Shown one piece after another: positions 31,336 to 41,009 of a DNA stretch of 64,000 nt. Each line of letters opens with the position of its first letter. Position 1 is the stretch's first letter. Below the pieces are notes generated by a model. That model saw only the letters and a list, made by a program, of their open reading frames with translations. It was not told where the DNA came from and did not search any database. The position numbers were made by a program, and so were the translations under genes. The stretch comes from Streptomyces sp. f51 (lineage in GTDB: Bacteria > Actinomycetota > Actinomycetes > Streptomycetales > Streptomycetaceae), in the NCBI RefSeq assembly GCF_037940415.1, contig NZ_CP149798.1:1794501-1858500 (forward strand). Direction: 5' to 3'.

Positions 31336-31995
31336 CTACGCCGTGCGCAGCCGCTTGGCGAACTCCGCCGCCGCCGCGCCCGGGTCGTCCGCCTCGGTGA
31401 TCGCCCGGACGACGACGACCCGGCGGGCACCGGCTTCGAGCACCTCGTCCAGCCGGCCGAGGTCGATGCCGCCGATCGCGAACCAGGGACGGGCGGTGCC
31501 GAGGGCCGCCGTGTGGCGGACCAGGCCGAGTCCGGGCGCGTGCCGGCCGGGCTTGGTGGGGGTGGGCCAGCAGGGGCCGGTGCAGAAGTAGTCGACGCCG
31601 TCCTGGACGGCGGCCGCCTCGGCCTCGGCCCCGGAGTGCGTGGAGCGGCCGATGAGCACGTCGTCGCCGAGGATCGCGCGGGCCGCGGGGACCGGGAGGT
31701 CGCCCTGGCCCAGGTGGAGGACGTCGGCGCGGACGGCGTGGGCCACGTCCGCGCGGTCGTTGACCGCGAGGAGCTTGCCGTGCCGGGCGCAGGCGTCGGC
31801 GAGAACCCGGAGGTGCTCCAGTTCCTCGCCCGCCTCCATGCCCTTGTCGCGCATCTGCACGATGTCGACGCCGCCCGCGAGGACCGCGTCGAGGAACTCG
31901 GCGAGGTCGCCCTGGCGTCTGCGGGCGTCCGTGCACAGATAGACGCGGGCGTCGGCGAGGCGCTCCCGCGCGGTCGTGGCGGCGTTCTCGGGCAT
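31336..31995 (-). CDS. thiE: Thiamine-phosphate synthase ThiE
   Basis: Condenses HMP pyrophosphate with the thiazole carboxylate phosphate to give thiamine phosphate. The 219-residue barrel shows LYLCTD-type start [41 protein letters not shown] and [16 protein letters not shown], all ThiE hallmarks. ATG preceded by GGGGGA. It is not behind a TPP riboswitch, unlike thiOSG about 2 kb away on the other strand, so the two halves of the thiazole branch look separately controlled. Confidence 0.95.
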   Translation of the reverse strand: MPENAATTARERLADARVYLCTDARRRQGDLAEFLDAVLAGGVDIVQMRDKGMEAGEELEHLRVLADACARHGKLLAVNDRADVAHAVRADVLHLGQGDLPVPAARAILGDDVLIGRSTHSGAEAEAAAVQDGVDYFCTGPCWPTPTKPGRHAPGLGLVRHTAALGTARPWFAIGGIDLGRLDEVLEAGARRVVVVRAITEADDPGAAAAEFAKRLRTA

Positions 31996-32085
31996 GCGTG
32001 GGTCCCCCGTTGTCGGTGCGCGGGGAGCGCGGCGGCCGGAATGGTCCCGCCGCCGTGCTCCCCGTGCCGGACGGTCTCGAACAGG

Positions 32086-32457
32086 TCAGACGGCGAGCGC
32101 CTGGGCGCGGCGCTTCACCTCCGTGCCGCGATTCTCGCTCAGCGCCTGCGCGGGGGTGCCGGGCAGGGTCGGGTCGGGGGTGAAGAGCCACTCGAGGGCC
32201 TCTTCGTCGGAGAAGCCGTCGTCCCTCAGGAGCGTCAGGGTGCCGGCCAGGCCCTTGACGACCTTCTGCTCGTCCACGTCGATGAAGTCGGCGGGGACGT
32301 GCAGCGCGCGGTTCTCACCACGGCGTACGGCGATCAGCTGGCCTTCCTTGACCAGCTGCCGGACGCGTGTCACCTCGACGCCGAGCTGTTCGGCGATGTC
32401 GGGGAGGGTGAGCCAGGCGGGGACGAGAGCATCGATCTTTGCGTCAATCTCGGTCAC
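32086..32457 (-). CDS. Rv2175c-family DNA-binding protein
   Basis: A 123-residue protein with an N-terminal winged helix-turn-helix (about 13-45; LTLPDIAEQLGVEVTRVRQLVKEG) and a C-terminal helical domain. It matches the actinobacterial Rv2175c family, a DNA-binding protein that in mycobacteria is a substrate of the Ser/Thr kinase PknL. Here the PASTA kinase gene lies only 4 kb away, so a similar kinase-substrate link is possible but unproven. GTG start. Targets unknown. Confidence 0.85.
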   Translation of the reverse strand: MTEIDAKIDALVPAWLTLPDIAEQLGVEVTRVRQLVKEGQLIAVRRGENRALHVPADFIDVDEQKVVKGLAGTLTLLRDDGFSDEEALEWLFTPDPTLPGTPAQALSENRGTEVKRRAQALAV

Positions 32458-32521
32458 GGGACAAGCGTGCCATCCCGGACCGACAGTCGGAAGCCGAGGG
32501 CGTCCGTACCGGGGTTCCCGG

Positions 32522-33760
32522 TCAGGCCGTGGCGCCCTTCAGCGGCCTCGCCGGGTCCGCGAGCAGCTCCGGGTCCATGACCGCGCCCGCCTCGATCAGC
32601 CGGCGGCCCTGGGCCAGATCCCTCGGACGGCCCACCGCCAGGAGGGCGACGAGCCGCGTCTCGCGGAGCCAGCACACCGACCAGGAGGCGCCCGAGGGGT
32701 CGCCGCGCCACACCAGGGTGTCGGCGGGCGCGTGGTGGCCGACGTACTGCACGAAACGGCCGAACTGCTCGGACCAGAAGTAGGGCACCGGGTCGTAGGC
32801 GGCGGGCGTCTCCCCGACGATGTTCAGGGCGACCGTGCGGGGGCCCTGGAGGGCGTTGTCCCAGTGGTGGACGAGCAGGCGTTCCTCGTAGCGCCCGGAG
32901 GGGAAGGACGCGCAGTCGCCGACCGCGTAGACGTCCGGCAGGGAGGTGCGCAGGTGGTCGTCGGCGACGATCTCCCGGTGGGCGCCGAGCTCGATCCCCG
33001 AGCCGGCGATCCAGGCGGTGGCGGGGCGCGCGCCGATACCGACCACGACGGCGTCCGCGGGCACCCGGGAGCCGTCGTCCAGGACCACCGCGCCCGGCTC
33101 GACGCGCTCCACGCGCGCGCGGGTGCGCAGCGAGGCCCCGCTGTCCGCGTACCAGGCGGCCATCGGGGCGGCGACCTCGGCCGGCAGCGCCCCGGCGAGC
33201 GGCCGGTCGGCGGCCTCGACGACGGTGACCGCGCAGCCCGCCTCGCGCGCCGCCGTGGCGAACTCGGCGCCGATCCAGCCCGCGCCGACCACCACGATGT
33301 CGTGCTGCCGGGCGAGGACGGGACGCAGCCGGTCGGCGTCGTCCAGGGTGCGCAGCAGATGCACCCCGGGCACGCCCTCGGCGCCGGGGAGCCGGATCGG
33401 CTCGGCCCCGGTGGCGACGACCAGGACGTCGTACGGGACGGGTCCCGCGTCGGTGTCCAGTTCGTGCTCGCCGGGGCGCACGCCGAGTGCCTCGCTGCCG
33501 AGCCTGAGGTCGATGTCCAGGGACTCGAAGTCGACGTCGAACGCGGAGCCCTCGGCCTTGCCGAGCAGGACGGCCTTGGAGAGCGGCGGCCTGTCGTAGG
33601 GCTGATGCGGCTCCGCGCCGATCAGTGTGACCGTGCCCGTGAAGCCCTGTTCGCGCAGGGCGACCGCGGTCTGCACCCCGGCCATGCCCGCGCCCACCAC
33701 GACGACCCGCCGTGCCGCGGCGCTCCGCGGCGGGGACTGTGCCTGCGTCTGATCGCTCAC
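32522..33760 (-). CDS. Ferredoxin/NAD(P)H reductase-like FAD oxidoreductase
   Basis: A 412-residue two-dinucleotide-binding flavoprotein. It carries FAD motif VVVVGAGMAGVQTAVALRE at about 18-36, PYDRPPLSK typical of ferredoxin and rubredoxin reductases, a second GAGWIGAEFA motif for NAD(P)H and DVYAVGDCASFP, followed by a reductase C-terminal domain (FWSEQFGRFVQYVGHH). Its electron acceptor is unknown; relatives reduce ferredoxins for P450s or dioxygenases. GTG start 6 nt behind a TATGGT box with no ribosome site. Divergent from the TPP riboswitch and thiO. Confidence 0.9.
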   Translation of the reverse strand: MSDQTQAQSPPRSAAARRVVVVGAGMAGVQTAVALREQGFTGTVTLIGAEPHQPYDRPPLSKAVLLGKAEGSAFDVDFESLDIDLRLGSEALGVRPGEHELDTDAGPVPYDVLVVATGAEPIRLPGAEGVPGVHLLRTLDDADRLRPVLARQHDIVVVGAGWIGAEFATAAREAGCAVTVVEAADRPLAGALPAEVAAPMAAWYADSGASLRTRARVERVEPGAVVLDDGSRVPADAVVVGIGARPATAWIAGSGIELGAHREIVADDHLRTSLPDVYAVGDCASFPSGRYEERLLVHHWDNALQGPRTVALNIVGETPAAYDPVPYFWSEQFGRFVQYVGHHAPADTLVWRGDPSGASWSVCWLRETRLVALLAVGRPRDLAQGRRLIEAGAVMDPELLADPARPLKGATA

Positions 33761-33766
33761 CCGATC

Positions 33767-33772
33767 ACCATA
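33767..33772 (-). promoter_or_regulatory. Putative -10 box of leaderless reductase transcript
   Basis: On the minus strand TATGGT lies 6 nt before the GTG at 33760; no ribosome site is present. Confidence 0.45.
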
Positions 33773-33862
33773 GACACGTGACGATCCGTCAGTCAGCGGA
33801 CGTGCTCGGTGACCTGTTCCACACGACCGGTCCCGGCGGCCGCGCCACGGGCGGAGGCTCCC

Positions 33863-33892
33863 TTACCGGCACGGACGGGGGCGGGCTAGGGT
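33863..33892 (+). promoter_or_regulatory. Promoter of the thiO-thiS-thiG operon
   Basis: TTACCG (33863-33868), 18-bp spacer, TAGGGT (33887-33892), ending about 14 nt before the TPP riboswitch begins. Confidence 0.5.
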
Positions 33893-33905
33893 GGCCGACG
33901 TAAAG

Positions 33906-33998
33906 CACTCGCGGGAGCCCGGACGGACCGGGCTGAGAGGGAGGCTGGGCGGCCTCCGACCGTACGAACCTGATCCGGGTCATGCCGGCGAAGGGAGG
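33906..33998 (+). ncRNA. TPP riboswitch (thi box)
   Basis: Contains the two conserved blocks of the THI element: GGGCTGAGAGG (33930-33940) and ACCTGATCCGGGTCATGCCG (33968-33987) followed by GCGAAGGGAG. P1 can form between ACTC near 33907 and the terminal GGGAG, P2 between GCCCGG and CCGGGC, P3 between GAGGC and GCCTC. The 3' strand overlaps the GGGAGG that would serve as thiO ribosome site, so TPP binding probably blocks translation. Confidence 0.95.
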
Positions 33999-34010
33999 GG
34001 CTGGACGCCC

Positions 34011-35177
34011 ATGCCGTCTGCACGTACGTCGGACGTCCTCGTCGTCGGGGGCGGGATCATCGGCCTGGTGACGGCCTGGCGGGCCGCGCAGCGCGGGCTC
34101 GCCACCGCGCTCGTGGACCCCGAGCCGGGCGGCGGGGCCGCCCGGGTCGCGGCCGGGATGCTGGCCGCCGTCACGGAGCTGCACTTCGGCGAGGAGACCC
34201 TGCTGGGCCTCAACCTCGCCTCGGCGCGCCGCTATCCGGACTTCGCCGCCGAGCTCACCGAGGCGACCGGCCGGGACCTCGGCTACCGCAGGTCGGGCAC
34301 GCTGGCCGTGGCACTGGACGCCGACGACCGCGCCCATCTGCGGGAACTGCACGCGCTCCAGGTCCGCTCGGGGCTGGAGTCGGAATGGCTGAGCGGCCGT
34401 GAGTGCCGCCGTCTGGAGCCGATGCTCGCGCCCGGGGTGCGCGGGGGCCTGCGGGTGGACGGCGACCACCAGATCGACCCGCGCCGCCTCGCCGCCGCCC
34501 TGGTCACCGCGTGCGAGCGGGCCGGGGTGAGCGTGCACCGGACCTGGGCGGAGCGTCTGACCGTCGTACGGGACCGGGCCACCGGGGTCGTCACCGCCGA
34601 GGGCACCGAGCTCGGCGCGGACCGGGTGGTGCTCGCCGGGGGCAGCCTCAGCGGGCGTCTGGCGGGCGTGCCGGACGACGTCGTGCCGCCGGTGCGCCCG
34701 GTCAAGGGGCAGGTGCTGCGGCTGACCGTGCCCGGGCGCTACGCCCCGTTCCTCAGCCGGACCGTCCGGGCCGTGGTGCGCGGCAGCCACGTCTACCTGG
34801 TGCCGCGAGAGAACGGCGAGCTCGTGGTGGGCGCGACCAGCGAGGAACTGGGCTGGGACACCACGGTGACGGCCGGTGGCGTGTACGAGCTGCTGCGCGA
34901 CGCGCACGAGCTGGTCCCCGGGATCACCGAGCTGCCGCTGACCGAGACCCGCGCGGGGCTGCGCCCGGGCTCGCCCGACAACGCGCCGCTGCTCGGCCCG
35001 AGCGCGCTGGAGGGACTCCTGCTGGCCACCGGCCACTACCGCAACGGCGTGCTGCTGACGCCGGTGACCGGTGACGTGATGGCCCATGTCCTGACCACCG
35101 GCGAACTCCCCGCCGAAGCCCACCCCTTCACCCCTCTGCGCTTCGGCGCCACGGCCCGCACGGAGCTGCCCGTATGA
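34011..35177 (+). CDS. thiO: Glycine oxidase ThiO
   Basis: FAD enzyme oxidising glycine to the imine (dehydroglycine) used by thiazole synthase ThiG. The 388-residue DAO-family protein starts with VLVVGGGIIGLVTAWRAAQRG at about 9-29 and has the ThiO segments MLAAVTE, VRPVKGQVLRL and TRAGLRPGSPDNAPLLG, with the C-terminal GHYRNGVLLTPVTG. ATG at 34011 lies 12 nt behind the riboswitch GGGAGG. The stop overlaps thiS by four bases. First gene of the riboswitch-controlled thiOSG operon. Confidence 0.95.
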   Translation: MPSARTSDVLVVGGGIIGLVTAWRAAQRGLATALVDPEPGGGAARVAAGMLAAVTELHFGEETLLGLNLASARRYPDFAAELTEATGRDLGYRRSGTLAVALDADDRAHLRELHALQVRSGLESEWLSGRECRRLEPMLAPGVRGGLRVDGDHQIDPRRLAAALVTACERAGVSVHRTWAERLTVVRDRATGVVTAEGTELGADRVVLAGGSLSGRLAGVPDDVVPPVRPVKGQVLRLTVPGRYAPFLSRTVRAVVRGSHVYLVPRENGELVVGATSEELGWDTTVTAGGVYELLRDAHELVPGITELPLTETRAGLRPGSPDNAPLLGPSALEGLLLATGHYRNGVLLTPVTGDVMAHVLTTGELPAEAHPFTPLRFGATARTELPV

Positions 35178-35374
35178 ACATCGTCGTCAACGGGGAGAGC
35201 CGGCGGATCGCCGCGGGCACCGCTCTGGACGCGCTCGTCGCGACCCTCACCCCCTCGTCGTCCGGGGTGGCCGCCGCCCTGAACGAGACCGTCGTCCCGC
35301 GCGCGCGGTGGTCGTCCACCGCGCTCGCCGAGGGCGACCGCGTCGAAGTCCTCACCGCCGTCCAAGGAGGCTGA
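35174..35374 (+). CDS. thiS: Sulfur carrier protein ThiS
   Basis: Ubiquitin-fold sulfur donor of 66 residues for thiazole formation. It ends in the essential Gly-Gly (LTAVQGG) that is adenylated and thiocarboxylated. ATG overlaps the thiO stop (ATGA), and thiG begins three bases after its stop, so all three proteins are probably made in step. Confidence 0.95.
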   Translation: MNIVVNGESRRIAAGTALDALVATLTPSSSGVAAALNETVVPRARWSSTALAEGDRVEVLTAVQGG

Positions 35375-36172
<798 letters not shown>

Positions 36173-36427
36173 CCTCACCGGGCGGACCGCGGCACTCCGA
36201 TCGCCCGCGCCGGCTGAGCCGGGACGCTCCTGGCGCCCGCGCACCCGCCGTCGGTTTCCGGCCGGGCGGCGGCGCAGGTTGTCGTGTTGTGGCCTTGCGG
36301 TGACGGACGGGGCTTGATCGCACACATGTGCGACGAACGGATCTTCGTGCGGGCCGCGCTCGTCACAGCTCGGATGCAGTCGGGCCCCCGAATCGCCCGA
36401 ACGGGGCGCCGTGACAGTGGCGGCTCG

Positions 36428-36433
36428 TAGACT
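36428..36433 (+). promoter_or_regulatory. Putative -10 box of leaderless kinase transcript
   Basis: TAGACT lies exactly 7 nt before the GTG at 36441; there is no ribosome site. Confidence 0.5.
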
Positions 36434-36440
36434 CACCTGC

Positions 36441-38381
36441 GTGGATACGACCCTTCAGGACCCGCTTGTCGGACACGTGCTCGACGGCCGGTATCGCGTC
36501 GAGGCACGGATCGCGGTGGGCGGCATGGCCACGGTCTACAGGGCCTTGGACACCCGCCTCGACCGTGTGCTCGCACTCAAGGTGATGCACCCGACGCTCG
36601 CCGCCGACGCCACGTTCGTCGAGCGGTTCATCCGCGAGGCCAAGTCGGTGGCACGGCTGGCGCACCCGAACGTGGTGCAGGTCTTCGACCAGGGGGCGGA
36701 CGGGTCGTACGTCTACCTGGCCATGGAGTACATCGCCGGGTGCACCCTGCGCGACGTGCTGCGCGAGCGCGGCGCCCTCCAGCCGCGGGCCGCGCTCGAC
36801 ATCCTGGAGCCGGTGCTCGCGGCGCTCGGCGCGGCCCACCGCGCCGGGTTCGTGCACCGTGACATGAAGCCGGAGAACGTCCTCATAGGGGACGACGGCC
36901 GGGTCAAGGTCGCGGACTTCGGCCTGGTGCGCGCCGTGGACACGGTGACCAGCACGACAGGCACCGTCCTCGGCACCGTGTCGTACCTCGCCCCCGAGCA
37001 GATCGAGCACGGCACCGCCGACACCCGCGTCGACGTCTACGCCTGCGGAGTCGTCCTCTACGAGATGCTCACCGGCGCCAAGCCGCACACCGCGGACTCC
37101 GCCGCGCAGGTTCTCTACCAGCACCTCCACGAGGACGTACCGCCGCCTTCGGCCATCGTGCCCGGTCTGGCGTACGCGCTGGACGAGCTGGTCACCGCGG
37201 CCACGGCCCGCAACCCCGAGCTCCGCCCCACCGACGCGGTGGCGCTGCTCGGCCAGGTCCTCGAAGCACGGGCGGGTCTCACCGCCGAGCAGCTCGACGC
37301 GGTTCCGCCGGGCGCCCTGTCCGTGGGCCACGACAACGCCGACGACCGTACGAGCGTGATCCCGCGCTCGCTGTCCGTCCCCCGGCTGCTGCCGGTGAAC
37401 GAGGACGACGGCTCCGTCGACCGGACCAGCCGGTTCGAGCAGAGCAGCCCGTTCACCACCGCGCCGGTCATGCCCACGCGGCCTCCGGGCGCCCGGCCGC
37501 GGCGCGGGATGCTGCTGGTCGTCGCCGCGATCGTGCTGGTCCTCGGCCTCGGCGCCGGTGTCTGGTACATCAACTCGGGCCAGTTCACGAAGGTCCCGCC
37601 CGTCCTGGCCAAGACGGAGCAGCAGGCAAGGAAGCAGCTCCAGGGCGCCGGGCTCGACGTCAAGCGGGTCAAGCACGCCTACAGCGACACCGTGAAGCGG
37701 GGCACGGTCATCAGCACCGACCCCGGTGTCGGCCAGCGGATCCGCGACAACGACTCCGTGACGCTGACCGTCTCCGACGGCCCCCGGACGGTGAAGGTGC
37801 CGGATCTGAAGGGCTTCGCGCTGTTCAAGGCGAAGGACGTGCTCAAGGGCGACGGGCTCGCCCCGGGCATGGTCACGCGCGACTTCAGCCAGGACGTGCC
37901 GAGGGGTTTCGTGATCGGTACGGATCCGGCCGCGGGCACCGAGCGGCACTCGGGATCGGCGATCGCGATCGTGGTGAGCAAGGGCGCCCCCGTGGAGCTG
38001 CCCGACGTGACCGGCACCTCGGTCGAGGACGCCACCACGCAGCTGGAGAGCGCGGGCCTGAAGGTGAAGATCGCCACGGAGCGCGTCAACTCGGAGTTCG
38101 ACAAGGGCCAGGTCGCCCGGCAGACGCCGGACGCCGGAGCCCGTGCCGCCACGGGCGACACGGTGACGCTGACGCTCTCCAAGGGCCCCGAGATGGTCGA
38201 GGTCCCGGACGTCGTGGGCGACAGCGTGGACGACGCCAAGAAGGCGCTGACGGACGCCGGGTTCCAGGTCGAGGAGGACCGCGGGCTGCTCGGCCTCTTC
38301 GGCGACACGGTCAAGAAGCAGTCCGTGCACGCCGGCGACACGGCGCCCAAGGGCTCGACGATCACGATCCAGATCCGCTGA
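36441..38381 (+). CDS. PASTA-domain serine/threonine protein kinase (PknB type)
   Basis: Transmembrane receptor kinase of 646 residues. The cytoplasmic kinase domain (about 13-270) has the Gly loop IAVGGMATVYRA, catalytic Lys in LALKVMHP, HRDMKPEN and DFGLVRA. A Pro/Arg-rich juxtamembrane part leads to one helix (about 357-377), then four extracellular PASTA repeats (about 383-646), which in relatives bind muropeptides or lipid II. This links the kinase to wall synthesis. The GTG at 36441 is preferred because of the -10-like box at 7 nt; the frame is also open from a GTG at 36411. Confidence 0.95.
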   Translation: MDTTLQDPLVGHVLDGRYRVEARIAVGGMATVYRALDTRLDRVLALKVMHPTLAADATFVERFIREAKSVARLAHPNVVQVFDQGADGSYVYLAMEYIAGCTLRDVLRERGALQPRAALDILEPVLAALGAAHRAGFVHRDMKPENVLIGDDGRVKVADFGLVRAVDTVTSTTGTVLGTVSYLAPEQIEHGTADTRVDVYACGVVLYEMLTGAKPHTADSAAQVLYQHLHEDVPPPSAIVPGLAYALDELVTAATARNPELRPTDAVALLGQVLEARAGLTAEQLDAVPPGALSVGHDNADDRTSVIPRSLSVPRLLPVNEDDGSVDRTSRFEQSSPFTTAPVMPTRPPGARPRRGMLLVVAAIVLVLGLGAGVWYINSGQFTKVPPVLAKTEQQARKQLQGAGLDVKRVKHAYSDTVKRGTVISTDPGVGQRIRDNDSVTLTVSDGPRTVKVPDLKGFALFKAKDVLKGDGLAPGMVTRDFSQDVPRGFVIGTDPAAGTERHSGSAIAIVVSKGAPVELPDVTGTSVEDATTQLESAGLKVKIATERVNSEFDKGQVARQTPDAGARAATGDTVTLTLSKGPEMVEVPDVVGDSVDDAKKALTDAGFQVEEDRGLLGLFGDTVKKQSVHAGDTAPKGSTITIQIR

Positions 38382-38385
38382 GCGC

Positions 38386-38445
38386 GGCCTCCGGGCCGCG
38401 GGGGCGGACGGCCTCCGGGCCGCGGGGGCGGACGGCCTCCGGCCG
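38386..38445. repeat. 24-bp tandem repeat, 2.5 copies
   Basis: Unit beginning GGCCTCCGGGCCGCGGGGGC repeats at 38386-38409 and 38410-38433, with a partial third copy. It directly follows the kinase stop and is self-complementary in part, so it may also act as terminator. Confidence 0.8.
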
Positions 38446-38532
38446 GGCGGCCGCCCGGTGGCCGCTGCCCCGCGAGTCCGGCGGACCGGTCCGCCCGCGG
38501 GGTGCCCGGCGGCGCGTGACACCCTGGCGGGT

Positions 38533-39402
38533 GTGACCAGCAAGCAGCTCCGCAACCCCGTCGGCGGCCATGTCCCCGTGGCCGGCGGCCTCAGCTCCGT
38601 GGGCCTGGCCTACGCCCGCGACCTCGCGGCCGAGACCGTGCAGGTCTTCGTCGCCAACCCGCGCGGCTGGGCGACCCCCGCCGGGAACCCCGAGCAGGAC
38701 GAGGACTTCCGCACCGCGTGCGCCGCCGGGTCGATCCCCGCGTACGTCCACGCCCCGTATCTGATCAACTTCGGCTCGCACACCGAGGCGACGGCCGAGA
38801 AGTCGGTGGAGTCGCTGCGGCACTCGCTGCGGCGCGGGCGGGAGATCGGCGCCCTCGGGGTGGTCGTGCACACCGGGAGCGCGACCGGCGGCCGGGAGCG
38901 CTCCGTCGCCCTGAAGCAGGTGCGCGACCGGCTGCTGCCGCTGCTGGAGGAACTGACCCACGACGACGACCCGTTCCTCCTGCTGGAGTCGACGGCCGGC
39001 CAGGGCGCCTCCCTGTGCTCGCGCACCTGGGACTTCGGGCCCTACTTCGAGGCCCTGGACTCCCATCCCAAGCTGGGCGTCTGTCTCGACACCTGTCACA
39101 TCTTCGCGGCGGGCCACGACCTGACAGGACCGAGCGGCATGCACCAGACCCTCGATCTGCTGGTCGACACCGTCGGCGAGGGACGGCTGAAGCTGATCCA
39201 CGCCAACGACTCCAAGGATGTGGTCGGCGCGCACAAGGACCGCCACGAGAACATCGGCTCGGGCCACATAGGCGAGGACCCGTTCCGCGCCCTGATGACG
39301 CATCCCGCGACGGCGGGTGTCCCGCTGATCATCGAGACGCCCGGCGGGAAAGAGGGCCACGCGGCCGACGTGGAGCGGCTGAAGAAGCTGCGCGACGGCT
39401 GA
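38533..39402 (+). CDS. Endonuclease IV-like AP endonuclease (TIM barrel)
   Basis: A 289-residue protein of the Nfo/xylose-isomerase-like barrel family. Endonuclease IV cuts 5' of abasic sites in base-excision repair using three metal ions. Metal-ligand motifs are visible in order: VHAPYLINFGS, VVVHTGSATG, LLLESTAGQG, CLDTCHIFAAGHD, LIHANDSKDVVGAHKDRHENIGSGHIG and IIETPGG. This agrees with true endonuclease IV rather than a sugar isomerase. GTG at 38533 chosen as start of the conserved part; the frame is open about 75 bp further up, in the repeat region. Confidence 0.9.
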   Translation: MTSKQLRNPVGGHVPVAGGLSSVGLAYARDLAAETVQVFVANPRGWATPAGNPEQDEDFRTACAAGSIPAYVHAPYLINFGSHTEATAEKSVESLRHSLRRGREIGALGVVVHTGSATGGRERSVALKQVRDRLLPLLEELTHDDDPFLLLESTAGQGASLCSRTWDFGPYFEALDSHPKLGVCLDTCHIFAAGHDLTGPSGMHQTLDLLVDTVGEGRLKLIHANDSKDVVGAHKDRHENIGSGHIGEDPFRALMTHPATAGVPLIIETPGGKEGHAADVERLKKLRDG

Positions 39403-39451
39403 GCCCGGGGCGGAAGCCGCGCGACGGCGGAGCCGGGGGCCGCGGGCGGGC

Positions 39452-40084
39452 TCAGAGTTCGGGGCCGTCCCCGGGTTCCTCCTGGTAGGAGTAGCGCTGC
39501 TCGCGCCAGGGGTCACCCACGTTGTGGTAGCCGCGCTCCTCCCAGAAGCCGCGGCGGTCGGCGGTCATGTACTCGACGCCGCGCACCCACTTGGGGCCCT
39601 TCCACGCGTACAGATGCGGGACGACCAGGCGCAGCGGGAACCCGTGCTCCGCCGTCAGCAGCTCGCCGTCCTTGTGGGTGGCGAAGATGGTGCGCTCGGA
39701 GGCGAAGTCCGCGAGGCGCAGGTTGGAGCTGAACCCGTACTCGGCCCAGACCATCACATGGGTGACGGCCGGCGAGGGCGGTGCTGTCTCCAGGATCGCC
39801 CGGGCGGGCACGCCACCCCATTCGGCCCCGAGCATGCTGAACTTCGTGACGCAGTGCAGATCGGCCACGACGGAGGCGTACGGGAGGGCGGTGAACTCCT
39901 CGTGGGTCCAGCACTGCTTCCCGCCGTCCGCCGTGGCGCCGAAGACCCGGAACTCCCAGCGTTCGGGGCGGAACTTGGGGACGGGCCCGTAGTGCGTGAC
40001 CGGCCAGCCGCGCTGGAGCCGCTGTCCCGGCGGAAGCTCCGACTGTGCCGTTCCTCCTGATTCGCGCTCCACCGGCTGACCCAT
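39452..40084 (-). CDS. Molybdopterin-dependent oxidoreductase (sulfite oxidase / YedY-like)
   Basis: A 210-residue single-domain protein of the sulfite-oxidase molybdopterin fold. The cofactor-binding Cys lies in DLHCVTKFSMLGAEWGGV, followed by HGFPLRLVVPHLYAWKGPKWVRGVEYM, the most conserved stretch of the family. No Tat signal is seen, so a cytoplasmic location is likely, unlike periplasmic MsrP/YedY. Substrate unknown. The ATG at 40084 is preceded by GGATGGAG; the frame continues upstream without good starts. Divergent from bfr, sharing an intergenic region with an 18-bp inverted repeat. Confidence 0.87.
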   Translation of the reverse strand: MGQPVERESGGTAQSELPPGQRLQRGWPVTHYGPVPKFRPERWEFRVFGATADGGKQCWTHEEFTALPYASVVADLHCVTKFSMLGAEWGGVPARAILETAPPSPAVTHVMVWAEYGFSSNLRLADFASERTIFATHKDGELLTAEHGFPLRLVVPHLYAWKGPKWVRGVEYMTADRRGFWEERGYHNVGDPWREQRYSYQEEPGDGPEL

Positions 40085-40149
40085 GACTCCATCCTGACAG
40101 ACCCGGAACAGTGCCCGTGACCAGCACAGGTCGGATCGGTGCAACTCGT

Positions 40150-40167
40150 AGTAAGCATGCACTTACT
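40150..40167. promoter_or_regulatory. Inverted repeat between the molybdopterin enzyme and bfr
   Basis: AGTAAG-CATGCA-CTTACT, 6-bp perfect arms with a 6-bp spacer, lies 66 bp upstream of the one gene and 73 bp upstream of the other. It looks like an operator of the TetR or similar class; no cognate regulator is adjacent. Confidence 0.5.
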
Positions 40168-40239
40168 GGACGCTCCAGGACACCGGTGCAAAGATGCGGC
40201 GCAATCGGCCCAGTACCCCACTTGGAAGGAGCCTCTGCG

Positions 40240-40719
40240 ATGCAGGGCGACCCCGAGGTCATCGAATTCCTCAACGAGCAGCTGACCGGTGAGCTGACCG
40301 CGATCAACCAGTACTTCCTGCACGCGAAGATGCAGGAGAACTTCGGCTGGACGAAGCTCGCGAAGTACACCCGGCACGAGTCGTTCGACGAGATGAAGCA
40401 CGCGGAGGTGCTCACCGACCGCATCCTCTTCCTGGACGGGCTGCCGAACTACCAGCGGCTCTTCCACGTCCGGGTCGGCCAGACCGTCACCGAGATGTTC
40501 CAGGCCGACCGTCAGGTGGAGGTCGAGGCGATCGACCGCCTCAAGCGCGGGATCGAGGTGATGCGCGCGAAGGGCGACATCACGTCGGCCAACATCTTCG
40601 AGTCGATCCTCGAGGACGAGGAACACCACATCGACTATCTGGACACCCAGCTGGAACTGGTCGAGAAGCTCGGCGAGGCGCTCTACATCGCGCAGCTCGT
40701 CGAGCAGCCGGAGAGCTAG
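40240..40719 (+). CDS. bfr: Bacterioferritin
   Basis: Heme-containing iron-storage protein that forms a 24-mer shell. At 159 residues the protein shows every ferroxidase ligand at the classic positions: Glu18, Glu51, His54, Glu94, Glu127 and His130, plus heme-ligating Met52. ATG at 40240 with GGAAGGA upstream. Its TAG stop shares the palindrome CTAG with the stop of the convergent bfd gene, so the two genes overlap by four bases and leave no room for a terminator between them. Confidence 0.97.
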   Translation: MQGDPEVIEFLNEQLTGELTAINQYFLHAKMQENFGWTKLAKYTRHESFDEMKHAEVLTDRILFLDGLPNYQRLFHVRVGQTVTEMFQADRQVEVEAIDRLKRGIEVMRAKGDITSANIFESILEDEEHHIDYLDTQLELVEKLGEALYIAQLVEQPES

Positions 40720-40973
40720 GCGGCCTCGCGGCGGTCCGCCTCGGGCTGCCCGAGGACCTGGGAGAGCACCGGCATGCCCTGGTCGGCCAGATCGCGGCGC
40801 GGGCACGAGCCCCTGCCCAGCAGTGCCTGGATCCGGCGCACGCACGAACCGCAGTCCGTGCCCGCCTTGGAGGCCGAGGCTATCTGCCGAGGAGTACAGG
40901 CGCCGTCGGCCGCGTGCTTCTTCACCTGCTGTTCGGTGATCCCGAAGCAGCTGCATACGTACACGCGGTTCAC
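40716..40973 (-). CDS. bfd: Bacterioferritin-associated ferredoxin
   Basis: Small [2Fe-2S] protein of 85 residues that delivers electrons to bacterioferritin heme to release stored iron. The four cluster Cys are visible as VCSCFG near residue 8 and DCGSC near residue 41. The C-terminal 30 residues are poorly conserved. It is convergent with bfr and is preceded by a strong iron-box match, which predicts expression under iron starvation, the condition where mobilisation is needed. Confidence 0.95.
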   Translation of the reverse strand: MNRVYVCSCFGITEQQVKKHAADGACTPRQIASASKAGTDCGSCVRRIQALLGRGSCPRRDLADQGMPVLSQVLGQPEADRREAA

Positions 40974-41009
40974 CTCCCGCCGGAATCGCTGGGTCGTGCC
41001 GTCCCGATG

